From: Owenia fusiformis
Taxonomy: Eukaryota; Annelida; Polychaeta; Sabellida; Oweniidae
DNA length: 64,000 bases
Direction: 5' to 3'
NCBI GenBank assembly: GCA_903813345.2
Contig: CAIIXF020000008.1
Location: 31,954,867 to 32,018,866 of the forward strand
The position numbers and the translations under genes are program-made. Under the pieces are notes generated by a model that was given only the letters and a program-made list of their open reading frames with translations, did not search any database and was not told the DNA's origin. Shown in pieces: positions 1-13,079 of this stretch (position 1 is the stretch's first letter; every line of letters begins with the position of its first letter).

Positions 1-1470
1 AGGCCCAATTTTTGATAATTTGGCCTAGAAAGACCCAAAAAGGCCAAGTAATGCCCCCCCCCCCCTTGGATCCGCCAGTGTTTCTATTTAGGAGGAGTAC
101 GAATTTTTATTTTTCAGCTGCACATTTTGAAAAGATATCACGGGTCTTATCCTGTTGAGTAATTATGTCTGTAAAGAATGATTTAAGGGCACACTGGTTG
201 GGCAAAAGAACATGTTGTCTCCAATTTTGTTAACCAAATACCTCGATCCGATCCTAAGCTTGAGCTGATGAGCTAAATTACATTACTGCTGCTCATACGG
301 ATAAATGAAAAAACACATGGAGCACACTCGTCTCGAACTCGCAACCTCGTGGCTACGGCACCTACTCGCCTAGTTTGAACGTGCTGGCGCTAATGCCCTC
401 TCGGCCAACTCGACAACAATGTATAGTATATGAACGAAAAAACAGATCGATCCTGTAAATCAAAGTAGAGCCTCTCCCCGTGTAACAGGAAAGTATAGTA
501 ATTTAGATTAATAATTAAAAGTACCTTATTTATAGCTACTAGCTACAAGACAAACAAACACGCTGTCATGAGAGCATAATTATGAAATTATGTTTTTAAT
601 GCAAACTTAGTTATCCAGTCAGTCTATAATTTAACCTCTTAAAGGTTGAAGCCGTATTGTATTCCTTAATAAACGCTATGGCTGAAATACAAAATCGATA
701 CAAAACAGGAATAGAAACGGCATGCTAGACTTTTCAACTCGTTTTCTGCTATTGTTTCTGCCTGTGAACTGTTATGTAGTAGTAGTAGGCTTTCGCGTGA
801 CAACACGGGTTTAACATAATAATTTCTACAGACATTTTATATGTATTGTAATTGGCGTCTACAAGTGGATGCAATACCGCAATCGCTTTTCTTGTGATAT
901 ATCAACCCATTGCAATATATAGAATCGTTGTAAAATAGTTGACGGGTATGTTAACTGTATATTGTGTTCTGCTACTGATTGATTGCACTCGATCTATATT
1001 AATACAATAATTATGTATCACTATCAACTCAGTAATATATTTAGTATATAATGAACAATTGTTGGCCGTTATCCGAACCCCGAAACCCGAACCCCGAACC
1101 CCTCTGTAGATTCTGACCTATATGCTCGATAACAGACTTTCTTTCTAATCTTTCACTTTAACGTATGATATGTATATTAGTACAACTAAATGTCCCATGG
1201 CTTTCAAGTGGTTTTAGGAAAGTCAGCATGGTCTTCAAACGATGTAGAAGGGCCCTTTACGTAGGATGTTGGGGTTTTGTTTTTCCTCGCGACAGGTCGT
1301 GCTTTTTAATATGTTGGGATGTTTCCCCTTTGCAATCGTGTTTACACATGTTCTGTCTGTTTTAATTTTTAATAAGCCCTATTCTTCTAGAGTTTCTAGT
1401 CTTATTCAAGTCTCTACCAGGGGCTTCGATGACTCACCTTTTTATTGCATGCGTAGTATTTTATATTGGG
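1..1470. other. Non-coding AT-rich stretch; C-run and short CCGAACC repeats
   Basis: Apart from the SINE-like head there is a poly-C tract near 53-65 beside GGATCCGCC, resembling the end of a common C-run MITE type, and a short run of CCGAACCC-like units at 1072-1102. No coding potential seen. Confidence 0.5.
322..414 (-). repeat. tRNA-like SINE head (possible)
   Basis: On the minus strand the segment begins GTCGAGTTGGCCGAGAGGGC, which fits a Leu/Ser-type tRNA 5' half with A box, and about 65 nt later has GAGGTTGCGAGTTCGAGAC, a B-box-like element. The acceptor stem does not close well, so it is read as the tRNA-derived head of a SINE rather than a tRNA gene. Its tail was not delimited. Confidence 0.4.
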
Positions 1471-1474
1471 GGAG

Positions 1475-1910
1475 CACCGATGCACCACACCCAAAAATGT
1501 TTATGTCACGAAGATTGCCGAAGATGCCTCATGTAACCAATCAAATTCCTTTAATAGTTGTTCGGTCACCTTCTGTTGAAGATGTTAACATCACAAATAA
1601 GGCCGAAGATGCTTCAAGGAACCAATCAAATTCCTTTGAGATGACGGGCAAACGCGTAGTAAACACGCTCACGTCGGAACTATTTTTGACCTACATCGCT
1701 ATTTTCGTAATTCAAATGAAAGTTAAACTCCTCCTCCTTATTTTGATACCAAAAAGTGGCATACTAGGTACCCTAGAAGCCAACTATGGCGTTATTTAGA
1801 ACAAAACCACAAGTTTTTACATTTTTGGGGCTTTTGGCGGATGGATATGGAACCTCATACCTCAAAGAACCAATCACATTCCTTTAAGGGTTAGGGTTAG
1901 ATCGTCGGCC
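1475..1910. repeat. Dispersed repeat, three partial copies
   Basis: The phrase GAAGATGC(C/T)TCA followed by ACCAATCAAATTCCTTT recurs at about 1520-1555 and 1608-1642, and in weaker form at 1850-1888. A further copy with the same flank (GATGCACC...TCACGA(A/G)GATTGCCG) lies at 6600-6690. This marks a low-copy interspersed repeat. The open frame 1266-1799 across it is not supported as a gene. Confidence 0.6.
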
Positions 1911-2425
1911 ATATTCACTTCCGGTTCATATCTACTAAAATGGTTCATTGATTGTTCTTCATCAGTTTTGACAGACATAAGACAAGCATTGAAATGTAAT
2001 AGATTTCAAATCTTGTCTAAAACATATCTTGATGGATGAATAGACGAGATGTTCATTGATGTTATGGAATCAAAATCAGACTACCGGAAATTATAAGGTA
2101 TTATGTTTGTTTGGTCGACTGATGCAGGAGCCACTTTCAAAGAAGATATGACATTTTTAGTAATTATGATGCGACTTAACATAATTGGGTCGATGTGCTG
2201 TATAACTGAATGTATATGTCTATATTCCAATATAATCCAGTTACACGCTGTTATTCGGTTATTGTTGCCATGGTAACAGTGACATTAATGTTTAAGATTC
2301 GAGTGTTACGTGATCCCGGATGAATACTCAGATCATTGCGCACTTAGCAAGTAGACCATGTACATTTAATATTACTTTAGTCACTAAATAAGCCGCTGGT
2401 GGAGAATTATGGTGATAAAATCCAC

Positions 2426-2599
2426 ATCAATTTAGCTGGTCATTTTTTATTGCTGACTCGTATAGTTTATTCTCTATCTCGTAGTTCTGTGAACGCGATG
2501 TAGAGATATTGCTATATGAGGACATCTCTGGATATGATATATATCTACCCTGTTCTAAATATATATCATTGAAATGGACCGAAGAACCATCTAAAATAT
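2426..2599 (-). other. Coding-like segment, possible terminal exon (unassigned)
   Basis: On the minus strand, after an acceptor-like ATGATATTTTAG, an open stretch reads DGSSVHFNDIYLEQGRYISY and continues to ESAIKNDQLN and a stop. The composition (Ser, Tyr, Asn and acidic residues, few low-complexity runs) resembles a cytoplasmic tail. I recognise no family. It could belong to the same minus-strand gene as 3110-3230 and 7802-8000, or be chance. Confidence 0.25.
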
Positions 2600-3107
2600 C
2601 ATTTTTTAGAAACCCCAAAATTCAGATACATGTTTATTCCAGGAAAACTATAAGGTTGTACATTTATGTGTTCATTTTTCATAAATGCGAATACACATAT
2701 TTATCAGAATTGGAAAATGAACACATTTTCTGCGTATCCATGAACTGTGAGATTACCTGTATATTACTAGTTTTATCAAATACCTAACTATTACTAATTA
2801 CCTATTTCTCTTAATGTTGACATTGTAATGGATTTACTCGATTATCGCTTCATTGATGTGGAGCATCGGTTTATCTGTCTGACACCTCTGAATTGAAATT
2901 GAAACAAGAAGTTACCCAAATTACTACGCGGGGTGAGAATCCCTATGACGTAGGTCATAATTGCTCCTTTTTTGAATTGAGTGCTAAAAGTAGCAACTAA
3001 ATGACATGAATTAGCTTTTCATTTGTTCTGAATATCATTATCATGTACACGAAAATACAATCTTCAAAATAGCAATTAATTGATTTTCATACACTGGTTA
3101 TTTTCAA

Positions 3108-3229
3108 TTATGTTGACGTAAAACGTGAGCCTCTATATGGTCTCGGTTTAAACCGTAAAGTTTTTGGAGTGAATGATGGAGAATTATTTTTCTCGGATTC
3201 AACATAAGATCAAAGGAGCCCAGAAGCCT
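3108..3229 (-). other. Coding-like segment, minus strand (unassigned)
   Basis: After an acceptor-like AATACCATTTCAG (minus strand) the frame reads LLGSFDLMLNPRKIILHHSL then QKLYGLNRDHIEAHVLRQHN and a stop. The ILHHSLQKLYGLN part faintly recalls the VHYHVEKLFGLD segment of TMEM151-type proteins. This is a weak resemblance from memory, not an assignment. Confidence 0.22.
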
Positions 3230-4726
3230 GAAATGGTATTTATAAAATAATCTACAGCTAGCTATATCGGAATACATCTGATTAGATTCATAAAAGCGAA
3301 CATACATATATGCATGTTACGTTAGAGAACCACTGGTGTACATTCTACGGTGGTTCTGGTTTCTGATCTTGGTTTCTTAAAGGTGGGTAGGTTTATTAGA
3401 CACTGTATATTTATACATTGGAAAATTGTTTTGGATATTGGGGTTTCCTTCCTTCTGAACGGTTGGATTTTCTCCTTTTTGTTCATTGAGGAATACCCAA
3501 GTTCTCTTTGTGCAGATTGAAAGTTGTAGACCACGCATATATCGTATGGAATAAATAGTGTACCTGAAAAATATACTCACTGGCAAGTAATTACAATTTC
3601 TAAACATAAGGAAACAACCTTAACTGTTCCCTCTTCTTTGTATTTCTAATGATTTGGGGGGTAATTTTATGTCACGTGTTAGTCTTTTGGGTTTACCTGT
3701 TTATTATGATAATCGTATATTTATTTTCGAGGAATGTGTCCTTCCTGTGGTGTTCTATTACCCTAATATTTAGTTTGATGTCATATTTCAATGCGGACAG
3801 TGATGATTACGATTATTTGGAATCGTCACTCATTAAAAGAAACATTAATTAGCATCATGAGCTTGCTGTGTCGCCGCGAAGAAGGACAACACGCAATTAA
3901 TTCTCGTTAATGTTTACAAATTACTGTTATGTGGTCAACCTCATCGCTGAACTTGTTTTTACTAAAAGGGGTGATCACCCACCGTCGCTTTCCGCTGGGT
4001 CTAGAGGAAGGAACAATCGAAACCTTGTGAATCAAGATGGTGATCACCGGCGTGAAAGAAATTATGCCCCCCCCCCCCAGGGATTATGGTCCCCCTTTTA
4101 AAGGCCCTTACTGGCCCTGATTGAGTAAGATAATAAGGAAAATAGCTCAAAGAGGTCACCATATAAATCAATGGAGATTAGGACCATACATTAATAGGAC
4201 TTCCTACCCTTTTACACCTGCCAACATATTTGTGTCCTCAATAGTATTGTCCAAAGATATTATTCCATATGAGTGATGATTTTACTTGATGGCGATATAT
4301 CATGAAAGTATGATCAACGTTGGTGTTCTATTCTAGCACTGCAAATATTCAATCCTTTTTTAATGGATATAAGTTACTGATTTTCTGCAATGAAAATATA
4401 AAATAAAGTCCCCATTTGAAGATTACTTAAAGAGCATATATAATTCAATCTTCATCCATGTTTTTCAAGTATGCCTCTCCCAACCACTTTTTGTAAAACC
4501 TGCTCTTATTGCCTAATATGCAAAGGGGTTATCATTCATCAAACTATTCTGGCACCAAATTCAAATGTTAGGAAAAGTCTAAATTACCTTTAAACCTTAC
4601 AATAAATTGAAATACTAGTATTTACATTAACAGATGTGTGGAATAATTATATCTGGGCATAAAATATGAAAAGTAACAACCAAGGGTTGTTACACAATGT
4701 TGATATAAACTATGTTATCTTTCAAG

Positions 4727-4885
4727 TTGGAATGAGTTGTCTCTGGCTGTGGGATGAGTTGTCACGGGATGGGTTATATTGGGATGAGATGTCTTTATGA
4801 GTTGTCTTGGGGATGAGCTATCTTGGGATGAGATGTCTTGGGGATGACTTGGGATGAGTTGTCTTGGGATTAGTTGTCCTGTTAT
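4727..4885. repeat. Degenerate ~15-16-bp minisatellite
   Basis: About eight to ten imperfect copies of a unit near GGGATGAGTTGTCTT, with several insertions and deletions. No coding sense. Confidence 0.75.
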
Positions 4886-6890
4886 ATCCATTAATGCTTA
4901 ACTAATTAGATGGTACAGCTATTTCTGCACGTTTTGCGCAAACCCGAAAGGTTTAGACCATGAATTGAATGAGTTTTATGTACCTGAAAATGACATGGAA
5001 CTCAAATTAGGAAGTCATCAAAATTCCTGAAAATATGGAACTACCTTGAATAACATGTATCATGTTTATAAAAATGTCAGTTCATAAGTTCTTTATCTAC
5101 GAGGTATATCTGCTTATAGACTGGGTTGTGCTTTATGCCGAATGATCCACTTCACCATGATATACCTCGTATTCTTAGCGCCCACAAATCTGCTTAACTC
5201 AGTGTCATAGCCTCGTTTATTGTAGTTGAAGTTTCCTTTTAAAGAAACAAAAAACAGTTGGAAAGCTACTTAACTGCGAACCAATTGCTAGTACTTATTC
5301 GATACGGCTGATATAACGAAAATTAATATTGTATGTAATAAGCATTAAGTGATGTACAAAGTATTAATATGAATGAGATTATAAGCGATGAGTTGTCTAT
5401 GACGGTTACAGCTCTATATTTTGCTATTATGCATAATTCATATTTGGCTACAGCTAGTATGCGGTGTATACAATATGCTCTTGGGAATAGCCATATTGAA
5501 AGCGAACGTATGCGTCGAAATGATTCTTATAATGCAACAATCCGTAAAGGCAAAATATCAGAGAAGGTCCAATTTCACTCCAGACCTGCTGCAGACTCTG
5601 AAAACAGAAACAGAGATGAATTAATCCCATCGGATCAAGCATCTAACCAACCGTCGTTTTAACCAGAATGATACATTTATGGGAAGGCATCAGGGGGATT
5701 TGATACCGCCCAATTATGGGGTCAACACTCAGTATCATCTCTTAATGAATCTTGTCTTTGGTTTCATTACAGAATTTGTCTACGTGTATGCCATGATAAT
5801 ATGTACATTCGATATAACACTAACACAATCTTGTTTGGCTTGGCGGTGGCGATGTTTACCTCGATCGGAAATGTTGCCACTGCCGATAAACTTGTGAACG
5901 TTCAGTTAAGATTCACGTTGTTCAGGAGACCATTTAGATATATGTTTCTCTCTAGACATGCCAGTGTTTTTAGGCTGTAGTCATTGTACCCTGGTCGTGT
6001 TACTTCCCACTTTCTGTTTTGTAAACTCCGAGACAACAAATAGTTCCTAAAGTAATGTAAATGAAAAAATTGAATCCTATTTGCCCAACTAGTCTAAACA
6101 CCGTAATAACAATAGAAAATAAAGGGATTTAAACTCATATTTAAACAAATGTTTAGAAGATGCATAACTAATTGACATGATTTACTATTTGAAAGGTAAA
6201 TCAAATGGCATTATTATAACCGTCCAGAGGCCAAATTGCCTGTTGATAAACTGAAATCAAGTTTACGTCAAATTGCATCAGATTACGTCAATATAACGTG
6301 CTCAATTTGTACTGACGTTGTCTCTCTTGGATGTCCACACATGTCGGTAGCACAAATTGTGATGATTTGACAGCTGCAGCACACCGGTGAAAGACCTCTA
6401 CAGCTCCGTTATTCATCAGATTATATTTACTCCACTGTGTCACCGTGTTATGCCAGTGGATTTCATCAGTCTTTCCTTGGCTAATCAGGATTAGCCTTGT
6501 CTACTCACTGATAAGGGATGAAGGTCTGAGGACCTCATATTCGCTTACCAATTTGACTTTCAATCACACGGGTATTCAATAACGAGAGACGAGATAGAAC
6601 CGATGCACCGCGATCGAAACTTTTTTTCATCACGAGGATTGCCGAAGATGCTTCAAGCAACCAATCAAAGTCCTTAAAGGATTAGAAAAAGATCTTCTAT
6701 TTAAACCTAATATTTGTCCACATTTGTGATTCCGTATGATTCCGTGTGTTCAGCTATTGTAATAGATTCCTAATTTAAGTCCCAGGTAGACATGTTTTAT
6801 ACATATTGTTCATCTTTCAGTTTTGCACAGAGAGTATAGCTGTAGGCGAAACAATATTTGCTTGCAATGATATATAATGGTGATCATACT
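4886..6890. other. Non-coding stretch with small hairpin
   Basis: No gene seen. A hairpin is formed by ACGAGGTATAT (about 5099) and ATATACCTCGT (about 5161) with a ~50-nt loop. The open frame 5369-5662 has no recognisable domain and AT-rich codon use like its surroundings. Confidence 0.4.
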
Positions 6891-6894
6891 CGAG

Positions 6895-7075
6895 TAAACG
6901 TTGATTTTAGTAAGCCTCTAGGTATAATATTATCTTTCAAGTATCCTAACATCTTCTCGGCCAAATGGATTGTCAATAGCCATATCAAAAAGGTGAATAC
7001 ACAATGCTTGCTTGTTGATTTTAGTAAGCCTCTATAGGTATGATATTATTTTTCAAGTATCCTAACATCTTCTAT
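6895..7075. repeat. ~115-bp direct duplication
   Basis: TTGATTTTAGTAAGCCTCTA...CCTAACATCTTCT occurs at about 6901-6957 and again at 7016-7072. The spacer CGGCCAAATGGATTGTCAATAGCC... is matched in reverse orientation at 10700-10795. Confidence 0.7.
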
Positions 7076-7801
7076 TTACCTTTTTGATATTTGATTGAAT
7101 AATACTGTAATATGGTTATATGATAACAAAATATTTATACAACTACTGGTGGATATCTTGAGGGCAGTTTTAATGCTTTCAAGATATATACCTGTAGTCT
7201 CAACAATATTACATGTATTAAGGCATAATCAAGTATTTATCACAAGGAAACCAAGGCAATAAATGTGGAGGCACAGAGTGCTACAGGGAAAAACAAAGAG
7301 CATTCATTTCAAGACTCAGAAAGAAAATGAAACATTTCTGGGCACAAACAGTCATTAGGAAAATAAGTTCTTTATATTCCAAACTACGATCGATTGTATG
7401 CTCAAGAAACAGTGTCTAACACCAACTTTCCCAACATTATAAATCATTATTTCAAAATTACAAGATCACTCCCAACATTTTACTCATACTTAAGTCACTT
7501 CTGTATGAGAACTAATCAAAAATACAAATTTCCTTATATTCTTGACATCGAAATGATTGTAGATACTAGATATAGTACTCATACACGATGAGTTAAAGTA
7601 TTCTTTCCTGGATGATGTGGGATAGAGAAAATGTAAATTTCAAATCCACGTTTAAAGCCATTTAGAGTATAAAGAAGTAAGATAAAATAAAAAACTTTAG
7701 AACGATATCTCATTCTACTATACCTAACCCCTAGAAATGCATAAGACATTCTGTTTGTCTAATTGTATTGTTTAGTAAATATTTGAAAGTACCTTATTAA
7801 C

Positions 7802-8000
7802 ATCAAACAGTCATCCAATAAACCATTCAAAAGCAGCAAACACATAAAAACAAATAACATAAGCATTACTGACAAGCCAAATGGGTTGCTCATGAACACC
7901 AAATGCAAGATATGGTTGAGTGTTACCTTCTTCTAAGGCCACGATACAGTGGCCTTCCAGTACAGATATATTCCTGCATGAACAACTGGTCATGTCGTAA
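7802..8000 (-). other. Coding-like segment, possible membrane-protein exon (unassigned)
   Basis: On the minus strand a frame reads CSCRNISVLEGHCIVALEEG, then QPIWLVSNAYVICFYVFAAF (hydrophobic, helix-length) and EWFIG before a stop. AATAAG|GTAC, donor-like, follows, and an acceptor-like CATGCAG lies near its start. A second minus-strand segment at 26572-26690 has a similar layout (CQSNISSMFEGF then a hydrophobic run and a stop). No confident family. Confidence 0.25.
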
Positions 8001-8039
8001 TCATAAAATTTGAAATCATATGTCCGCCATTTTTCCACA

Positions 8040-10080
8040 TCACAATTTGAATTGCGAGTTTTGGTCTTATTACCTCATCAAAAATTCCAAAACACACACA
8101 AAGTGATCAGTGTATTAGTTCACATCTTCTGGATCGCTAACTTAGAATTTACAGCCAGTTACTAATGTCAGACGTAACGACATTTCGTCCAGTTTTCGAA
8201 CATCGCCATTTTTCTTGGAAACATTTTGTTTTAATTTTAGACGAAATCCTGATGAAATCTCATCAAGGAGCCGAGCTGGGTCCGGTTTGATTAATGATTT
8301 ATTTATCTGGCGATTTTTAAAATATTCAATAAATTTATGACACCCCGGCAGCTTTTTTCAAATAGAGTTCACAGTATTCCAGATGAATCCCCTCTAGCCA
8401 AGTATTGGCTAGAGACTCGAGTAAGTAGAGTGTATCTGTCATTAGACCTTTCCCCTACCAAAACCTACCCTATATTACCATTTCCGATACTTTAATTTCT
8501 CTGTTTTTAAAAAGTGTTTCATCTCCTTATGTACCAGGCTCTTGGCATACCTTCTCAATTCAAAATACTAGAGCAGAAGATGATTAAATATGACATATGT
8601 TCTAAGTATGTATAAGAAAGCCTATTACCAAACTGTGTAGTTGGATTATCGAAAAATCTATAGGAGAATAACATAAGAATTACAAACTTGCATCGTGGGT
8701 CGAAATGTAAAAACCATTGTAGTATGTTCCATGTGTATAGTTACTACTTTATAAAAAAAGTTTCAATGATATGCATGGATGGGTGAACACATACATGAGG
8801 CATCCAAGGCAACTGCTCCACAAATTTTTTAAGAAATGTATATAATTCAGTTGTTTTTAACTAAAAATGTCCAAAGGTAGAAATATCCCTCTTTTGACCT
8901 ACATTTCCTTGCCTATTTATACACTTGCCTCCCACGCCTTATTTTTATATTCTGACTTCGCCCTTGGAAATGGTTAAAGTTGCGAAAAGACTAATTCAGC
9001 ACAGTTCTCTATTCTGAATCTGAAGACCTTAGTGCACTAGTGCTAATTTAATGAATAGCTATCCCTAGATGCAAATTACCCCGATACATTGCTTATCTTA
9101 GAATATATGTAATAAATGTATAAACAAATACGGATGCGTAAAACCAATATCATCTCGGTTGAATAGACAATGTAAGCCTTTGAAAGACAAAATGGCTCTA
9201 TGTGCCTGTTTCAAAAGAAATATAACTGGTGGAATAAGATTGTAAGAGTAACCATCTTAAGCTTGTTACAAATTGAATCTTAAGTAAGAGTGCTTAGTCC
9301 GGTGATTGGCAATTGAAGCAAGTTGGTTTTCTGGCTCTGAAACTATGACTGTCTTATGCTATTCAACAAAATATGTCAAACTGTTAGAACCGTAATCGAA
9401 ATTGATTTAAGCATTGGATTCTCTTGAGACCAACGAATTATGAAAATCGCTTCATAAGTAAGTATTCAACATCTAACAGGGTTATTCCTCGTGTCAACAA
9501 AACGTTAGAAAACAAAATAGATCTAATTATTCATTGTATGACCTTACAATTGATTCAAAGTTCTCGGTTTTCAATTCCACAGGCAAAGTTCAGTATCTGG
9601 TTTTAGAAGGTTACATGTTACATTAGCTGTCTCAGAAATTTCTTCGAGCTGACAAATGTGACTCCTTAACAGGCATGATCAGAATCTTTAATAGTCTTCG
9701 GTTAATTTGATATTCTCAGCAAACCCATTCCAACCTACACAAGAGACTCAAGCTCCAACGAGTATTGTTGCTATATAGTCAATCTTAATCAATATCGGCC
9801 CCACCATACATAATCTCTTGGAGTCAAGTGTTCTTAACATCATACACTGTCAACATATTGCCAGATTTCATGATAATCAACGTCTTAGATTCCAATTGTT
9901 ACAACATAAAATGTCCTTAGAAAGAGGGATACTTAATGGTACGTTCAATAATCCTCTGATCGGCTACAATGACTGCCTCTTTGCAATCACGCAACTCGAG
10001 ATATATCAGATATTATTTTACAAGTCTAATGAATAAAGGGAGCGGTGGGTAATTATTGTTTTGCAATGCTTTTGAACACC
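8040..10080. other. Non-coding stretch
   Basis: AT-rich sequence without a recognisable gene, repeat array or element. Short open frames here show no domain. Confidence 0.4.
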
Positions 10081-10082
10081 AT

Positions 10083-10548
10083 ACGATAAACTAAATCTTG
10101 GCGAACATTTTCCAAAGACAACATTATACATTAAACTCCATCTTTTGAATATTTTCCAAAGGTAACATCATACAATGAACTCCATCTTGGTGAACATTTT
10201 CCATAGACGACATTATACAATAAACTCCATCTTGGTGAACAATTCGCAAAGACGACATTATACAATAAACACTATCTTGGTGAACATTTTCCAAAGACAA
10301 CATCATACAATAAACTCCATCTTGGTGAACATTTTCCAAAGACGACATTATACAATAACCTCTATCTTGGCGAACATTTTCCAAAGAAAACATCATACTA
10401 TAAACCCTATCCTAATCAACATTTTCCAAGGACAACATCATACAATAAACTCTATCTTTGTGAACATTTTCCAAAGACAACATCATACAATACACTCTAT
10501 CTTTGTGAACAACAACATACAATTACCTCTATCTTGGTGAAAAATCTT
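10083..10548. repeat. 45-bp tandem array, about ten copies
   Basis: The unit is close to CTTGGTGAACATTTTCCAAA followed by GACAACATCATACAATAAACTCCAT. Because 45 is divisible by 3, both strands stay open for 90-120 codons as 15-residue repeats. The frames carry no start context, domain or splice support, so this is read as a minisatellite. Confidence 0.92.
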
Positions 10549-12195
10549 CATAACGAACATGAATACTCGGAAGATTGAAAATAAGCTAATCAAAAGTAAA
10601 CACCTGCTTGACTAAAGTAAACACTTTTATATATCCAAATGTGATGTCTCCAAAAGTGGTCACTGTTACATGTTTTACTTTATGTGTAGTTTATATTGGT
10701 TATATATCAAAAGTAAACATTGTATATGTACCTTATTAATATGGCTATTGACAATCCAGTTGGCTGAGAAGAAGCTAGGATGCTTGGAAAATAAAGGTAC
10801 ACATAGAGCTGTATCTCAGATTTCCATTATATATCATTATTAACAAATATTGTTTCTCCTACAGCTTAAAGTTTACCTAGAAGTAAAAAGTTATCACCAT
10901 TCATTGATACCTTTCCCTTTTGGTGTTCCATTTGACAAATTGACACACCTAAACGGCTACCTAAACTATTGTACAGAGTTGCGTCATCCAAGATGGTGGA
11001 ATTATATTTGCGTTAATACGCATCGAATATTTCAATAATATTTTCTCAGGTAAAAAAACAAATAATTATTGCATTAGGGCGGCGTGACATCAATATCGGA
11101 AAACATATTAAGAATATGTCTGGAAGTACAAAATAGTGCCTTAATTATTTGAAGAGAATGCTTGGTTTAATATGATATGAAATTTTTCCAATTTCTCTCT
11201 CCCCTGTGGAATTTACGACAGTGTTTATATAATATTCCACGGTGACATTTGAAATTTGAAAACATAGATTTCGCAGTTCTCCATTCATAATGTATGACAT
11301 TGTCTGTTCATTTGAATCGCAAAGGACAAGTTTCAATTATTTACGAACGTTTTATCGATTTGGAATGACACCTCGGATTATTTTTAGAACACCGTGTGTC
11401 ACTTGTGCCCTGTAATTGTGAATCTTAGTTGTTATATCTTAGTCGCATGGGATGCATATTTAGCATCTTCATTTACTGGGTATACATTGTTCAAACTTTA
11501 CATGTATTCATTGAAGATCGGAGATGCATTTTCTACCGCCGATGAATAACGATTATCAGTCATATGCATGTATTCGATTCGGTGTTGGACACACCCTGAT
11601 CCATTTGGAAACACTTCATGAAAATCCTTTATCTTTTCTCCCACATGCATGTAGACTTCCATCGGTCCACCTACATGCAGAAGTTGCCTTGTTTAGTCCA
11701 GGTGCTTAAATTGGTTACGTTTAAATTGGCAAATATGTATTAAAACTTTGATTGAAAAATTTTTGTAAAACAAAAGCTATCCGCACTCTGAAAATGGTCA
11801 CTGGATTGTTCAGCTAGCTTTTAACATCTGCATTTTGTAAGTAAGTCAGTGTAATTAAAATTTGATCATGGGAAGACTCTTAACATGCAAAAGATGTTGG
11901 TCAAAACCGACTCGTTAAAGTTACGCAAGGCATTCAGACCTTAAACCATATTGCATCCATGACAACTTTATAACTCTAGAGAACAAACGTTTTAAACCGC
12001 GATCGAGTTACATAACTGACGTAAGAGAACAGAAACTGATTTGATTCCGAAGATAGCTTTATTTCCGGATTATTTCCTTGAAAACAATTTCATTTTAAAG
12101 CAATGAGAGTATTTAAGTCTATAAATCAATGAACTTGAATTATTTCATTTATTGTGTTCCGTTCGAACTTTCCCTTTCAATACAATCCACAATGA
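10549..12195. other. Non-coding stretch; reverse copy of the 6.9-kb repeat and one coding-like frame
   Basis: 10700-10795 is an inverted match to 6945-7020. On the minus strand 11145-11336 reads NLCFQISNVTVEYYINTVV... with two sequons and is coding-like, but has no family match that I recognise and no convincing donor. Nothing else seen. Confidence 0.3.
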
Positions 12196-12198
<3 letters not shown>

Positions 12199-12235
<37 letters not shown>

Positions 12236-12251
12236 AGCTCTCTCTCTTTCT
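12199..12251. repeat. (TC)n microsatellite
   Basis: An almost pure CT/TC run interrupted once by GAGC. Confidence 0.97.
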
Positions 12252-13040
12252 CTACAAGATAAGGGGATAGAGCCAAGTAAAGAATAACATATAATTGCCA
12301 TCAAAGCTGACACAATATGGTTCAGATTAAATTTGATTATAGATCTCCCTAAATGCCACCATCATAATGTACTACAAGTTATGAATGGCGCTCCTTCATT
12401 ATATCAACGTCTCTGGCAAAATATTATTTTACCCATCATAATATTATTCTAAATAATGAATAACTAAGTACAATTCACTTAGTACTCAATTTCGAAATCA
12501 ATACAGAAAAATGATATATTATTTCCCGTGTATGTAAAAACAATAAGCACTGATACGTCCGATTGTTTCATGGAATTATCTCGAAAAGCGCTGGATGAGT
12601 TGCTGAGCCTTGGATGCAATTGCATTGTCTTGATAGAAAAAGCAATCTAATAATCACTCCTCGGGGAGTACGTTTGCCTTTTCAGCATATCGTCTGAGAC
12701 TCGTAGGCTTCATAAATGGCTAAATACCACAGGCTAATTTCTCTTAACATTATTAACAATATTACTCAAGTCTCTTTTCAAATCCCTTGTGTAATTTTAT
12801 GATATGCAAAAACACACCATATTTCAGCCCAGGAATTGACCCTTGTCACACTCTGATCCGATGGATAACAAATGATTGCTTGTAAGGGTTGAAATTATCG
12901 AGATGGTTTATTCGATTGATTAGATTATTGAGAGGATACAAATCCAAATGCTGGTAAACATGGTTTATCATGTTCAATTATTGACATAACTATTGCTATT
13001 GACCATGTTGACTTTTAATATCTATGATCTTGAAGACAAC
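12252..13040. other. Non-coding stretch
   Basis: No gene, array or element recognised. Confidence 0.4.
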
Positions 13041-13079
13041 ACTGATTGAGGATCAGATATTGAACTATTTATTTCTGCA

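Noticed and set aside
1266-1799. 177-codon open frame
   Set aside because: Runs through an interspersed repeat, no recognisable domain, no splice or codon evidence.
10124-10540. Open frames of 90-121 codons on both strands
   Set aside because: Produced by a 45-bp tandem repeat (multiple of three); no domain, start context or splice support.
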